A stretch of DNA of 64,000 nucleotides from Parus major (lineage: Eukaryota; Chordata; Aves; Passeriformes; Paridae). This document shows positions 49,390 through 63,555 of the stretch, piece by piece (the stretch's first letter is position 1; each line of letters starts with the position of its first letter). The notes beneath the pieces are model-generated. The model was not told the origin of the DNA. It saw only the letters and a program-made list of their open reading frames with translations, and did not search any database. A program made the position numbers and the translations under genes. The stretch lies in contig NC_031769.1 of the NCBI RefSeq assembly GCF_001522545.3, positions 131,082,490 through 131,146,489 of the forward strand. Direction: 5' to 3'.

Positions 49390-51520
49390 TGAAGAAAATT
49401 GCAGGTGAGGATGGACTCAACAAAGCTTCACTGCACTTTAAATGCCAGCCACTGAAGACATGAAGATCTCAAGGTGTTCCAGGTTGAATACAGTAGGCAG
49501 CTGCTACTGAGTGCCTCCAGAAGCAGGTCTTGTGGGAACCACTGCAGGATCTTCAGATGTTGTTTGTCTAAAGCAGTGGCACTACACAGACATACACAGA
49601 AATTCGTGACATTTTTTTTTTACTAACTCCTATGTTATCCCTTGTATGTCCTGTTCTGCATTGCTGTTAAGATGAGGCTGGATAGTAAGGGGTACAGCTC
49701 GTTGTAATTAAAATCAGGAAATGAACAAATGAACCTGCATTTTTAGTCATAAAGGGGTTTTGAGTGTGCACATTCAAACCCACAGAGTTCATTTAAAGCA
49801 CTCACATTTTTAAAACACAAACCCAGACATCTGAAGAAAGTGAGACTAAAGTCTAATCTTCCACTTTTCAAAAAATATTTCGAAAAAAAAATTCTTTTTC
49901 CAGCTATCTGTATTGGTTATGTACAGTTAAGGCATACAGTAATGTTTCTAAATATTAAATTTTCAATTACTTAGATTTAATTTATTGTTAATGTTGACAT
50001 AATTTCAGTCTTAAAACCAGTAACATTCCTGTTTGATCAGCCTTACTTGGAGGTCCTATTCTTAATTGGTAAGTAGACTTATGGCTACTTGGTTGTTTAA
50101 TAAATGCCCCTCTGATTATGTTGAAGCCCAGTCTGACTTGGAAAAAAGTTACCATTAACATCACATGAAAATAACCACAGTTTTTAAAGTCATATTCTAA
50201 TGTCAGTTCAAAAAATTAACTTTCTTTGATAGGATATAATTAATTCACTGTACAGAATTTATTCAATACAATGTGAGCATAGTACTCCATGATTATCATA
50301 AACATATATTTCGAAAAGGATTATAAATGTTCAGTATAGTAAAGTCTAGGAATTAATTCAACATACTACTTCTTAATATGGAAGTAATAATATATATTCT
50401 CTGTGATTTTGCATGTTTATGAAGATAAAAGAGGTAAATTTATTTGCCTCCCCTATCAGATCTACATACATAAATATATATATACATACGTATATATATA
50501 TGGATGGATGTATATTACTATCCTTAAAGGGCCATGTAAAAGAGCTACTCAAAACAGGAAAACAAGTATGAATAGGATTGTGAACTGAAACTTTAGTTTA
50601 TTCTGGATTAGGATCACTTTAATAGCTTGCTGCTTAGGTGTGCGAGTTGTTTTCCTTGTTGTACAAGTCTCTGCAATAGGAATTGTTTATTAATTAATCC
50701 AACAAAAAGGCAAACTGGAATCCAGAGTTAGAGCCAGAATTTTGCATACCATAGTATATTCTGAAAGGATATACCTGCAGACAGAGTGCAGTATAAACTT
50801 GTATGATACAAGAGGGCTACAGAAAGTGAATAATGATCCTGATGTGTTTAAAGGTAAACAGGATTTTGAAGGAAGGCAAGAGAGAAGGTTTGTTTTGTGA
50901 GAAGCTGTTCCAGAGATTGTGGCCTTGGGTGGATACCACATTAGAGCGGGTAGATGCAAGAACAAAGGAGTTGGCAGTGAGACTATTTATTAGCTGAGAA
51001 ACTATTTAGTGATGATGTGCTGACCAGATTGTCAAATGGCTTGGGGCACACCACAGAAGCAGCCCATGAGCTGCATGGCCCATGAAGCAGCCCTGGCTCA
51101 TGCCAGCAGCCATCACAGAAGCAGCTCTTGAGTCTTGTACTCTGAACATGAGATGCTACAGGATGGTTTGCAGGAGATGGCCTTGGTCCACAATTATCTG
51201 GGCAATAGCACAGACCTGCTCATGCTGACCACATTCCCCATCAGGGTGGCAGCTGCAGAGTGGTGGATGCTGCCTGCCCTGGACTGCTCATGATAACATT
51301 TCTGAACCTGTTTATATACTGAAACTCAACTTTATGACATTCAAAGATTGGATCCAACTTCTGTGGTAAAAGCCATGTTTACTAACAAGCAATTTTATAC
51401 ACACTCCTCATGTAATACATTATTGTTCTTATTCATTAGGCAGTAACTGAAAAGAAATTACATTATGTCCTAGGTGACTTCTTAGTGTTTGATGTGCAGA
51501 GTTCCAATGACCTTAATAAA
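49390..51520 (+). other. BAALC: BAALC 3' UTR with two candidate poly(A) signals
   Basis: Non-coding sequence after the BAALC stop. AATAAA occurs at 50099-50104 (proximal, ~710 bases of UTR) and at 51515-51520 (distal, ~2.1 kb), the latter followed by GT-rich ATGTTGTGGAGCTGTGG. Human BAALC has a UTR of roughly 2 kb, which favours the distal site. The exact end cannot be fixed from sequence alone. Confidence 0.5.
50457..50517. repeat. TA-rich microsatellite with GGATG tail
   Basis: Consists of ATAAATATATATATACATAC, then GTATATATATATGGATGGATG. The TATATA arms are self-complementary. It lies within the putative BAALC 3' UTR. Confidence 0.85.
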
Positions 51521-51539
51521 ACTAAGAGGATGTTGTGGA

Positions 51540-54500
51540 GCTGTGGATCTTGCCTCTGGACACAGATTGGGATATACTTACGTTTACTTTTGTTCTACTA
51601 GAGATAACCACCAGTAGAAACAATCAATTTGTTTATAAAATAATATACCACTCTGTATAATCAGTGTGACAGAATCTAGTCTATACCACTTTAGACAATT
51701 AATTTAAAGTCCTCACAGTGGATTCCTGTGCTGGTTTTAGTGGAAGAAGCAAGCCAGAAGAATCATCTGGACATTTTCACTCCAGGTGGCCTTCTTAGAA
51801 ATGAGGGTGTTTACAGAGTCTGTTCTTTGAGCATCATCTTTAAGATATAAATGGCTCAAAGACATCAAATAAAATAACCATGTTAAAAGACATTTACTTT
51901 CAGATAAAGGACCTGTGGGCATCTCTGCCTTATATGCCAGGATTTTTTGAAATGTAATTTTCCCCAAGAAGACATTATCGCCACATAATTTGTTTGATGT
52001 CCCTTGGCTGCACATGAAGATTTCTACAGGCACACTGAAACAACACACTTTCTACTGAAATGATTTGCCAACAGATGGTGAGTTCTTATGATTCATCTAA
52101 CTTCAGGTTTTAAACAGAAAGGAACTTTGTCATGTTTCCACAATTCCAAATCAATATATACATAGTATTTTCCTATATATCTTGATATATCTTCTTCCAC
52201 TAGGTGAGAAATGGAATCATTCAAAAGAAAGAGGATATTGTCTAGAGAGAGGATTTACAGTTCCTGACCCATCATGAGGCAAATAAATCTCCTCAAAGAC
52301 TCAGTACTGCTTTATCTTGCACTATTCCTTCATCTTCTCCCTTATGATTCCTTAATGTATTCCATCATTTCAGCATCACTCTAGGACATTGACTGGAAGA
52401 CACACAATTTTACTGTGTGACTGAAATGATTTTGTACTGACATAAATACAAAACTATAATTATTGTGTAAGCAATATATGAGTACTGCGTCAAACATATA
52501 TTCTTGTTAGTTAAATGACTGAGATTTCTTAAAAACCAGGACACAGGTATTTTTGATCTTCCTGTGTTCGTATACATAGATATATATTTGTGCATGTCTC
52601 TGCATGTGTATATTGTAATGCCTTTAATGTGTACTTCTGCAGTTCAGGCACATTTTTTTGAGAACCTTTAATTTCTGTTTGTAATTCTGATACCCAAGTG
52701 TAAAATATTTTAATGTTTGAACTGAAATCTGTTTTACATGCCTTATGAAAAGAATGAGCTATATAATTTGTGCACAGAAATGATATTTGAAAGAGCAGGC
52801 TTAGTTTTATTTATAAATACATCTAAATTAAAACTAAACTAATGGGAACATTTTTGTACTCTCTGCAAATTAATGAAGATTGACCTTAAATTTGAAAATT
52901 AAAATAAAGAAAAATTTTAAAGTGTCTGTTTATTGCTTCATGTGTTTCACATTCCTGTGTTTGTGGTTGGGTTAGCTTTTAAAGCTGAGATCAAAGATTG
53001 CAAAGGTATAATTAATGGTTCCCACATCTGCTCTTCATGGAATCAGAATATTTCTGTATCTGATGTCCTCAGGTTGTGGCTCATGGGCTGTTTGGTCATA
53101 TGAAAGAAGACAAAATACATCTATTCACATATGAAATTGTATGTGCCAAAGAGGGATTATGAGGTCAAAATACAGTTGTACCTCTGTAATTATAAATGGG
53201 AGAGTTTGTGGTTGCTCTCATGGCTAAAGTGGAAGACACTGGGAATCTGAGACACTTTCTCTAATAAGATGCCATGAGGCAACTATGAGGCAACTAGAAC
53301 ACATAGCTAAAAAAAGCTCTTATTCCTGCCTGAACGGGAGAGCAGAGAGTGGAAATGTAGCTGTAGTGTTGTTTGAGCTCTGCCATAAAAATAAACTCAT
53401 AACTTTTACAGATGACACTTATTATTTTTTCCAAAATTGCATGAAACTCTGATTATATTTTTTTCTTTACTACCAAAAAAGCTCTTGCTGAAATATCATC
53501 CCCATCCTAATTGTCTGTGCCCTGGGTGTTGCCTGACAAGTAGCTTTTTCTCTTTGATTCCTGGCCAGGATGCTGACACAGCAACTGGTTTGTTTCCTGT
53601 GGAAAAGGAAGAATAGTATCAAAGGAATGGCTTTCAGATGTGCCAAAAACCAGAAAAGAATTTAGGGACACAAGGAAGCCATAGTCCAGCAGTCAGGCAT
53701 GTAACAGCCCATGGGAACCCTACAAACAGGATGCTTCAAAATCTGGGATCAGACAGTACCTTAAAGCCACGAAACTTAAATTTAATGGACTCTTCTATTC
53801 CACTTGTGCCTCTGGGGAATATGTGCTGAGATGGCATTTCCAAAATTAATGCTTAGGAGGTGTTAAATGAGCTACAAATAATGTGTACACAGTACTTCAT
53901 TTCATAGTGAGGCAAATATTTTGAAGAACTCAAAGAAGAATACACTACAGTGTTTCAAAACTAAACCCTCATTGTCCTCCTTGCCAGGCATCCCTCATTG
54001 TACCAGTGCCTTCTCAGATGCCTCATTTCCAAATTGGCTCAGTGAAGCAGGTAGGAAAGGTGCTAACAAGAAATAGGATGTACTCTAAGATGCAGGGATG
54101 CAAGATCTCATTCTGTCCTGTTACCACCCTCCAGTTTTCAAATCTTGCAGTCTTGTTAAATTGCTTATACCTGAACAGCTTGACCCTGGAGAAGTTTCTC
54201 ACCACGAGCGAGCGTTTTATCACTCCAATACAGTCTGATTTTAAATTTATTTTTTTTCAGGTAACCTGTGCATATTATCCATAGTTAAAAGCCATTTTTC
54301 TGCCCTTTGGTAATGGCAAAGTTGGGTCATTAACATAAGAAAAAGAGGGAGCTGGTCCACCAGAAATTTCATTTGTTGACATAGGTCTCTTAATCAAGAT
54401 AAAATCTAAGTTTATTTGCAGCAGCTTCTTGCACAGAAAAACTCAGCAAATACTATAATCCTAATGGTAGAACTAGGATGTTCATAAGCAAGAAGGAAAA

Positions 54501-55638
54501 AGGGAGAATATAATAGCTTTTCATTTCTTTCTGGAGGATTGAATCTCGTTTAAGTCTGAAGTGCAAAAGGTGGGAGGCTGCTGTATATCTATCCATTAAA
54601 CACTGTACAAAACAAGTAGCTTTAGGTTTCTGTGGGTCACAGAAGGGAAAGTGAGAGAATGGTGTCACAGGGCAAGACTGAGCCATGCTGCCAATTGTAT
54701 TAATTAGCTTTGCTTGCACACTCTTGCATTACAATCAGTATTATTCAGATTCAATTTAATTTCCATTAACCTCTGCAAAACACCCACATATTTGGTTACA
54801 GGGAAACATGTCTGGGGTACAACAAACAGTTTGCTCACAGTCCAAAAGCAGCTTAAGAAAAGTCACCATAGCTAAGCAGCAGCCTATTCTTTACCAGCTA
54901 TGAAGAGCTGTCAGATACAAAAGGCATGAAATAATTCATGTTCATCTGTATCTGGTTTTACTGGGAAATTAAATATTTGGCTTGTTCATGCAAGCAAGTA
55001 GAACTTTCCAGGTCACACTTAATAAGTGGCTTAATGTTCAGTTTGCCTGACTCAAGGACTGATTTGAACCTAAAATGTTGGGTGTTTTGGCCTGTCCAAG
55101 TCCCTAAACCAGCCCTTCTGCAGTGCAGTAGCATCTCCTTTGCCCTCAAATTAGTTCCCTCCTAGAAAATGTTTTCCACTTTCAGACTATTAATATCACA
55201 TATTTTTTTGCAACACATTATTAGATACATTCTTATATTATTGAGAGCATAATTTTACCAATTCAGACATGGGCCTGGCAAAACTAAAGCTCATGATCAC
55301 AGCTACCAAGCACAGGGACAAAATTAATTCTCATTAACTCACTGAACAGCCACAACTCCACACAAGCAGTGTCATCACCTCTGGGAACTTTTGGGATGTA
55401 GGGAGTTCAACATTAATGTATATTTGCCCTATGCAAATGATATTCATTGTTCACAGTTCTGATTCAAAACCGTCTTTCAGATGAACTAACATGTTTAAAA
55501 TCATTGTGGAGGCCAACATTTTATTCCCATTCCTGGTCTAGCTGGGATTTCATATCTGATAAAGATTTTCTGTCCCTGGTCAGTGCCTGACACCTTTTGA
55601 TAATTTAGAGGAATAATTAACAAATGCAACATAATAAT
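51540..55638. other. intergenic sequence downstream of BAALC
   Basis: AT-rich DNA with no recognised exon, RNA gene or transposon. A 16-base near-direct repeat (ATGAGGCAACT, twice) sits at 53273-53296. FZD6, the expected next gene by mammalian synteny, is not seen. Confidence 0.5.
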
Positions 55639-55710
55639 GTCCAGAATATATATTGGTGGGTATATATATATATATTTCTTTTTTTCTTTTTTCCTTTTTT
55701 TCTTTTTCCA
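55639..55710. repeat. (TA)n followed by T/C-rich tract
   Basis: GGGTATATATATATATAT runs directly into a ~45-base T/C tract, then a CAG. The tract resembles a splice-acceptor pyrimidine tract, but no coding exon with family resemblance follows it. Confidence 0.85.
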
Positions 55711-58700
55711 GCACAAAATTGTTGTCATCATTGCTGCTCATCTGTCTGCATGCTGTCTTTTCTTACTATGTATGAATTACTTGCATCCATGCTGAGAATA
55801 GTTTCTTATGCCTTCAGCATATAGGTATTTTTCATTTCTGTCTAATAAGTTCTTGCTGGTATTTCATGTTACAAATGCATTTTTATCACAGGGTGAATTT
55901 ATGCTGCCAAATCCCTTAGCTCCAATACCTGCTCCTGGATCCTAGACCCAGACTATCTGTGCTGCACACAAGGTACATGTGCATGTGAACACAGAGAAAC
56001 AAAACCAGTTCCCTGTGTAATAAAACTGTGCTGGTCCAGGACCTCTTCATTTGCAAATTGATGATATTTTCTTATTAGTTCAGGATATCCTCATTTACAT
56101 CTGCTCAGTTCTTTGGACTGTTTCTCTTCAAATTCTTGTGGGGTTTATCCCACATACTTGAACAGTCAGTGCCACTCAGATATATTTCTGTGCTCTCAAG
56201 AATCTGTAGGAGATTTGCTTGAGCAAGTCCAGGTGACCACTTTTTTGACATGTGCAGTATAATAAAATTTATCTTGACAGTGCTTTCTGACTGCCTGTTG
56301 TACTCTTAGAAAAGTAATAGCCTTTTCCACCTCTGCTGGGTATTTGGGATGTCTTTCAGATCAAAAGAAATTATTTCCATCTTCATGTGACAAACAAGTT
56401 TAAACTTTATTTAGTTACACCAGTGCAATTTAGAATAAATTTTTTGTACTCTATGATTTTCTTCCATATATCTAAAATAGTTTAAAACTTAGTGGGAATA
56501 GGTCTATGTGACATCTTTCTCCTTCCATTAACTGACCATTTGGTTGCACTTAGCAAAGGTAAGTTTTGATTCAAGAGACACTGATTTTCAGTACTACTAA
56601 GGCCACTGCATACCACATTTTCTACTTTGTTAGCATAAGAGCTTTAAAGTGAGTATGGCTTGCACACTTCATACACTTTATATTAGCATTGTGATATAAA
56701 GTGACATAACTGTGGGCTCAAATCAGTGGGTTTGTAGTTTTTCCTACAGTTTTTCTTACATAATTTTATACAACATAAAAATAAGTTTTCTGTAATTTAG
56801 ACAAAATTTTATAAACATTTTTCATACCAGAAAAAACACTTTTCTCTGTTCCTTAGTGAGAGCCTCTGGCTTCATTCCTGCAACATGGATTATGCTGTTG
56901 CTGTTTTCCTACAATAGTCTACAGTCTAGAAGGAACCATGTTACTTTACCACAAATCAGTATGAAAGTAGAAAGCTCTAGTAATGCAGGTTTGATTTTCT
57001 TCCCTTTTTTTTGTTTTCAAATTCAGAAACATGTTAAAAACAGCACTTCAACTGACACAGCTAGAGCTCCTGAATATAAAGCAACTTTAGATTCTTCAAA
57101 TTGGTAGAAATTTGAGAACTCATTCCTGGCAATCAACAGTTTCACTCACACAGTTCTTGTGGAGCTCAAACAAAAGCTTAGCTAAATTATTCACTTTACT
57201 CCCAGGAGTGTAGAAACCTTGTATTTGCTAGTGGCTAAGGAAAAGACACAATGCAGTTGGCAGAGATGCAAAAACATGCACGTCTTGCCAGAAAAGGCAC
57301 AGAGAGGAAGATGGAATGAGGGAAACATACAAATTATGGAATTATGGGAATGTCAGTCCATTGGATAAAATCTTTGTTCTAGTTATATCTGTGTAAATCA
57401 ATGGCTACATTAAAATATTTGATATGATAACAGAACTTGTTATTAACTTGTATTAAATTGCTAGTATCTGCTTTTAGAATAAATTACTCCACAACACTTG
57501 CTTTAACAGCTTCACCTGAATTTTGCTAAGAAAGCTGAATTAATTTGGTGCAGAATGTAATGAGGCATGTGTTTGTATAATGCAAGTGCAAAGAGGAGAA
57601 TAGAAAAAAAAATGCTGTCTTTTTCTGTTATTTAATTTCAGTCCCTTTGTTCAAGAGCAAATAGCTGCTTGAGTGGTGAAGAATGAAGTTTCTAAGTACT
57701 TATGCTAGATGTTGTGACATCTAATGCACAAAGAAGAGACAGGACAATTGAATTTATGAAGGATTTATGAATCCAAGGGCCAGACTGACAAATTCTAGTA
57801 ATATTATTCCAATTGTATTTCCATCATAAATTGAATTGTGTGAGTTAAACTGATTTTTTACTTGTCTATTGATTTTGCTGTACTGACATTTTGCAAGGGC
57901 CCCAGGAGGTGTACTACAATACATCTCTGGCTGTCCCTGCTCCTCTTTACATGGATTGGTTGGCCTATTCCCTTAAGTGCTGTCAGTATCCTTAGGTCTG
58001 GAGTGGCTCCCAACCATGATCAGCTTCTCCATCTTGCTGCTCAGCAAACCTGTGGCCTCTGCTACTACATTGGGATTGTTCTGCCCATCTTCACTTTTCA
58101 CCATGAAAATATCAATTCTCCAGAGTGATACCACTCTGAAATCAGACCACACATAGAATCTATTTCCAAACTTAACACTAAATGCAGCCATGAAAAACAA
58201 TATTCCAGGAGAATGTGTACTTCCAACATATAATGATCCAAACTGAATCTTTTGGATGGTTAGTAAGCTGCCTGAAAGCTTGAGCAAAGGATCATCAGTG
58301 CATGAAGTGACAACTGGCGGCACAGGGTGATTCACTGCCATTTTTGTGCCCATATGGCCCAGCACAGGTAAAAATGCAACTTATTGCAGTGCAGAACTAA
58401 AATTAAAGCCATGAATTGAACTTGGAAAACAGTTAAATACAACAATGAGCAGTTATCCATTGCTAAGTCATTGTCCTCTGCTGGGAGGCTCTGAATTGTG
58501 TTCTGTTGCAGGACAAGGGCATCACTACACTTTATACAAAAATCATGTGAAAATACATGAGAGTAGTGGTTACCCCCTTGTCTGCCTCCTTGTGTCTCAA
58601 ATTGTCTGCTGTCATAGTTGATGATATCTGTGAGTTACTGAGACTCTGGCATGCCAGGTGGGAAGACAAATTTGAATGTTAACTAGATGTAGTCAGAATA

Positions 58701-58864
58701 AAAACATTTTTATGGTAAGACTCATTCCCTTGCTAATGAAGCATTTTTTCTGTCTGTGACCTACTGTGATTACTACTGACGTATACTAAAACCTTTCCTA
58801 TCTCATTCATTATTGGCTTTGTCTGCTCTAATTTTTTTGCCTGACAATATTCCATGTTCCACTT
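55711..58864. other. intergenic sequence
   Basis: No gene recognised. A minus-strand open frame of 130 codons (58365 down to 57973) starts MLGHMGTKMAVNHPVPPVV and contains SVKFGNRFYVWSDFRVVSLW. It is a single uninterrupted frame, but I match it to no family and see no splice context. It is mentioned so that it can be tested. Confidence 0.4.
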
Positions 58865-59004
58865 GCCCCATCCCTGCAGCTGTTCAAGGTCAGGTTGGAT
58901 GGGGCTTCTGGTCTATTTGATGATGTGAGATTTGAAATGGAAATTGAAACAAGATGACCTTTAAGATCCACTTATAACTCAAACCATTCTATAATTCTAT
59001 GATT
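58865..59004 (+). mobile_element. CR1 LINE 3'-end fragment with terminal octamers
   Basis: Contains CCCATCCCTGCAGCTGTTCA, then GTCAGGTTGGATGGGGCTTC, a GATGACCTTTAAGATCC stretch and CAAACCATTC. It ends in two tandem octamers, ATTCTATA (58987-58994) and ATTCTATG (58995-59002), the CR1 3' signature. It is 5'-truncated to ~140 bases, as is usual for CR1. Confidence 0.9.
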
Positions 59005-62000
59005 TTATTTTCTGCTGTAATTTGTATTTGAAATGCTTTCACACTCACATGGTTGTCTCCATAATCTGACTACAAATTCCTGGATGGAAAGGCCTAGTTT
59101 CCAGACATTGACTGGTTATACGATGGTTGATCTTAAACTTCAAGGATGAAAAAACATGGAAGAAGACTAAGAAAATGAGGCTTATATAATTTGGAAGTCT
59201 TAAAAGTGGCCAACACTATCTCTCAGGACATGGTATAATTGGTTCCAGAACCCTAATTTGAAAATCCTAATTTAAAACAGTAATGCTGACACAAGTCCTG
59301 GAGTGTAGCAGGTTTTATTAACATGAGAAATTCTTATGTGGTTATACTTACTCTAGGATCTAAAGCGTGACTCATTTTTGTATTGTGCATTGATCTCAGG
59401 CAAAACTGTAAGTCTCAGCTGAAAACATACTGAGTATTCTGCATGATGCTTCTATTTATAATAGCTCAGGAGCACCTGCAAACAGGCTTAGGAAAAGCAT
59501 TTTTTCTGAGCATTAAAACCATGATTAAAATAAGTTTTTGTTATAATGAACAGTGACCAAAAAATAGACAGAAAATTACTTGCTGTTATATTTGTAAAGA
59601 TAATGCATACAGTGATCATGACACTTTCTAATTAATTTTTTACACATTAACAATTACTTTATTTCACAGGTTTTAAAAGAAATGCTATTAAAGAAATTGT
59701 GAAGCAATAATAATGAAAAATTTGTGCTTCTTATGTGATCTTCTTCCTTCACATTTTAGCAAATAGCGAATCTGCTACTCCAGAAATCCCACTGGGAGGA
59801 GGTGTTGAGAAGATGTACTTACAGACAGATCTGTTTTTTTTCATACAAGGTACTCTGTTATGTAGTGCACCAGAACCTGGGAAGTCCCTGTAGCATAAGA
59901 TTGTTATGATGAGGAGAGATGATGCATTATCTGGTTATGGGATGGATGTAATTACCAATGTCCTGAAACATTGCTGTGGGTGCTCATTAGTCTGCCTTCA
60001 AAAGGCTTGAATCACCTTGTAGTAGCTGCCTCTGAACTTCCAAAGCTATTGTTTTCTTGTATCTCTAGCATCCTCACATTTCAATAAATATCTTGAACTA
60101 CCAACTTAAAGAACAGCATTTGAAATGTGTGTGTGAAGTCACTCCTGCTTTGATAATTTCACATTGCATTGAAAGGGACAATTCAACTCAAGTTAATGGC
60201 TTGATGTTTTGGAGGGAGCAAAACCCAAAGCTACAATTTATTCCATTAACCCAGGACTTTCTGCTTTGCTGTCAGAATCACCTATACCTTGCCTGTCCAC
60301 TCTAACAGATCACTTATTTTGTATCAGTCTTTTCCATAGGAAATTACTCATGCCCTGAAACACAGTTTTCTTTTTCCTTGGCTTGTTTGACAATGTCTAA
60401 AGTGACTACAACTCCAGCCACAGAAACAATGAGATAAGGGGCTCTGTCAAGAAAAACACTCACTGTTGCTGCTGCTGTTTCTGTCACCGACCCAGACAGG
60501 CTATACATTTATCAGGAGTGAAGGCAGCTGCTAAAGGTCCACAAGGAATGAAGTGTCCTTGGCCTTAAACTGTTAGGACAGCTTACTCTTTACAAGTGTA
60601 CTTCCTGTTTAGTTTGCATTGTGTTTAATATCCGAGGCTAGGTGAGGTAACCTGTTTGGAAAGAAATACTATTAGCATAATCACTGTTTTATTAAAGCAA
60701 TGCTGTGAAGGCACGGTGTTGTCATTTACAGACAAATGAAAGATGAGATCTTTCTTGAGATCTTTCTTACATCAAAGAAATCAGCATCTACTCATGTGTG
60801 GGTGCCATAACCCACACAGCTGTAATATTTTGAAGGACTAAAGTCTAAATAACATACTTTGTTCAGGGAGCAACATAACATGGGCTCCAAGTACCCAGTA
60901 ATGCAGTTAATGCATTGCAATGTGTCAACATTCTGGATTTCTTGATATGATTCCTTCTCTGGTCTTCATTGCTGTAGTGAGTTGAGGTGGGTGAGTTACC
61001 ATTTAAAGGCTTTTTCAGAAGAAAATGTTATAAACAAGGTTTAAGCTGACACAGCTGCATGAGACTGCAGAAGTACTCAGAAGGCACTAACTCATCAGTG
61101 ACTGGACTTTCTAAATAACTGGGAAATTACTGTAAGACACCTTTGTGTTTTTCCTCATGAGTTTATGTGTTCAATTACATGGTCGAGTTTTGACTTTAGA
61201 CAAACATGCTATTCATAAACTATTTCTGTAAACTAAAAAGTATAAATTATGTCAATAACACTGTTTGGTCTAGTTTTTTTCATTTCTAAAATGCATTTGA
61301 GAAAAAGACAAGAACTACACTTTGCCATTATAAGTCTCACAACGGGATTTATTGGTGCCATCTACTGGCTATTTAGTCCTTTTAAAATCCAACAAATTAT
61401 GAAAAATATGTTTTAAATGCAGAATAATAAGAACATTATGAGCTTTATAACTGAATCAGACAACATAAAACTATGTAATTGGAAAATCTGTAACATTTAA
61501 ATTACATTAGGTCAAACTTTGGTATAATGTTCCAACAGTGCAATTCCATAATGAAGCTTTTAGATGTGTTAAGAGGAGAAAGCTCAAGCCAGTATACCAG
61601 TGCTTGTGTGCAGACTCCAAGAATTAACACCACACACATCCTCCTGGTGTGTCAGAGGAAAGCTTCTTCCTGACAACTGCCACCACTTGAGATGCCTCCT
61701 CCATAAGGCGTGAGCACGTGGGGCACAAACATGTTCACACAGCAGGTAAACACAGTCAGCTTGCTGTTTGCCTTTGCTGGAGGCATGTCCCCACAAAAAA
61801 TTGGATGGAGAAAATGGTAGTTTAGCTCGTAGCCCAGGCAAGTTGTCAATGTTTCTGCTGAGGGTGGGTTTAAGCAAGCTGGATAAAGCAGGGCCATGGA
61901 GGGGATAGCACACAGCCTGTTTTTCCATTGGAAAGATGATGAGAGCAAGCAGAGCTTGCAAGGGACCTTCTGTGCACAGCTGCTGAACCCCCCTTCTCCT

Positions 62001-63042
62001 AAATTTGTTGAAAGACACCTGAAGATGATCTAGGATTTAAATAAGGCTTTAATTCACTAATACCCTTTGTAGTAAAAATTGCTAAACTATAATGATTTAA
62101 GGCAGTGCCAGGGGATATCAGAAAATCAGTATTAACTGAAATATTAACAGTATCTCCAGTGCCAGGTAAGAAAAGTATTTGCACATCTGAGTAGCTGCAT
62201 CCCTAATCAGCGATACAGCTGAGCATATGCTTAAAATACTTAATCATACTTAAAGGCTCTTTGCTAGATACCAATGAGAGTGCCCACATTCCCCACTCTG
62301 GTTAGTCAAGAGTCAGAAACAAATATATTTAGATCACAGCTCTGAGAACCAACCTCTGGAATAACTTGCTTAACAACTAGGTTCTGAGCAAAGAAAATAT
62401 ATTAACAGAGTGGTTGAAGAAAGGGTTCATGCTTCCTTTTCCTGTCATCTAATAAAAACATGAGAGTCTTTAGGGAAGGAAAAGAATGTTACTTAACCAT
62501 ATCTGTTTTTCAGAGATTTATGTAAAAAAATGCATTCTGATGGAACAAACTAAGCCTATATAATGCCTTAGTCAATGGAGTGAGAGAGTTCCTTAGAAAT
62601 CTGGTGGAGTGTGAATCTACACTGAACATGTTTTGTCCCTGCAATGTTTCAGTGTGTCTGATGGTGTTCCCAGAGCTGAGAGTAACTCTGCAACTTCATC
62701 AAGGGTTGATCAAGAATTTCCCAAGAACTTCTGCAGAAGCAGAGTGGGGACATTGTCCCTTGCATGCTCCTGGGGTTCTCACTGCCAGACCCCTAGAGTA
62801 TGCAGCCTCTCAGAGCTCATGAAAAGAAAAATGTAGTATTTCTAGGATGGGAATAGCTACTGCGAGAGGCTAGGACAGAAGATAGCTGGAAGATGAGAAA
62901 TGGAGCAATGACAAAGGATAATGGAGATGGGTGTTATCATATAGTAAAGTACATTAACTTCCATAACCTGCAAATAACATTTAATTTAACATAATTTGCT
63001 TGTTTGTACAGCAAAATAATTCCAGCTATCAAGTTACTCCAT
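59005..63042. other. intergenic sequence, nothing recognised
   Basis: AT-rich DNA without recognised exons or transposons. A more GC-balanced block at 61584-62018 carries two overlapping minus-strand open frames (144 and 98 codons). Because they overlap in different phases and neither resembles a known protein, I call no gene. Confidence 0.45.
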
Positions 63043-63555
63043 ATGATCAAGTGGCAGAGCTATGTGGATATGCAGGAGGTAGGTATAATCTTCTTCATGA
63101 TTCACAGAGGTGCTAAAATGGTTTGTTATAAGAAAATCTGGAGGAGTTTCATGTTTCTTTACAGTGACACAAGCAATGACACACAAAATACCTGCATGAA
63201 TAGGGAGCTTCTAGATGCTTATTGTCCTCTGAATAACCACGTGCAGGTTCATGCTCTCCACAATCCATGGAGGGATTCTCTGGATGAATGTGCCAGACTG
63301 CACAGACTATCTAGGGGCTCATTAGAAGAGAGGCAGTGCTACCTGAACATAATCAAACCATTCCTAAATCTGGTTTGCATGTCTCGGCATCTGGTGTTTC
63401 CTGTTCCAGTCCTGGAGCATGGAGCAACTTGCATGGCTGAGCAGCAGCCTGATGAGACCTTGGATGGCTCCATGCTGAGAAATTTGGTCAACCTCTGCTT
63501 AGCAACTTTCAGCATGTCTATATTAGGTCTCATTAGCTCAGGTCTGTGTTTGTGA
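63043..63555 (+). other. unassigned 170-codon open reading frame
   Basis: Continuous ATG-initiated frame. The open stretch begins at 63004 with TTG, and the first ATG is at 63043, reading MIKWQSYVDMQEVG. It includes HNPWRDSLDECARLHRLSRG and ends LGLISSGLCL before TGA. No signal peptide, repeat or family motif is recognised. In 64 kb read in six frames, roughly one frame this long is expected by chance, so it is only weak evidence for a gene. A minus-strand frame of 130 codons overlaps it. Confidence 0.15.

Noticed and set aside
61584..62018. 144-codon and 98-codon overlapping minus-strand frames
   Set aside because: Two overlapping phases in a locally GC-balanced block suggest chance; neither looks like a known protein.
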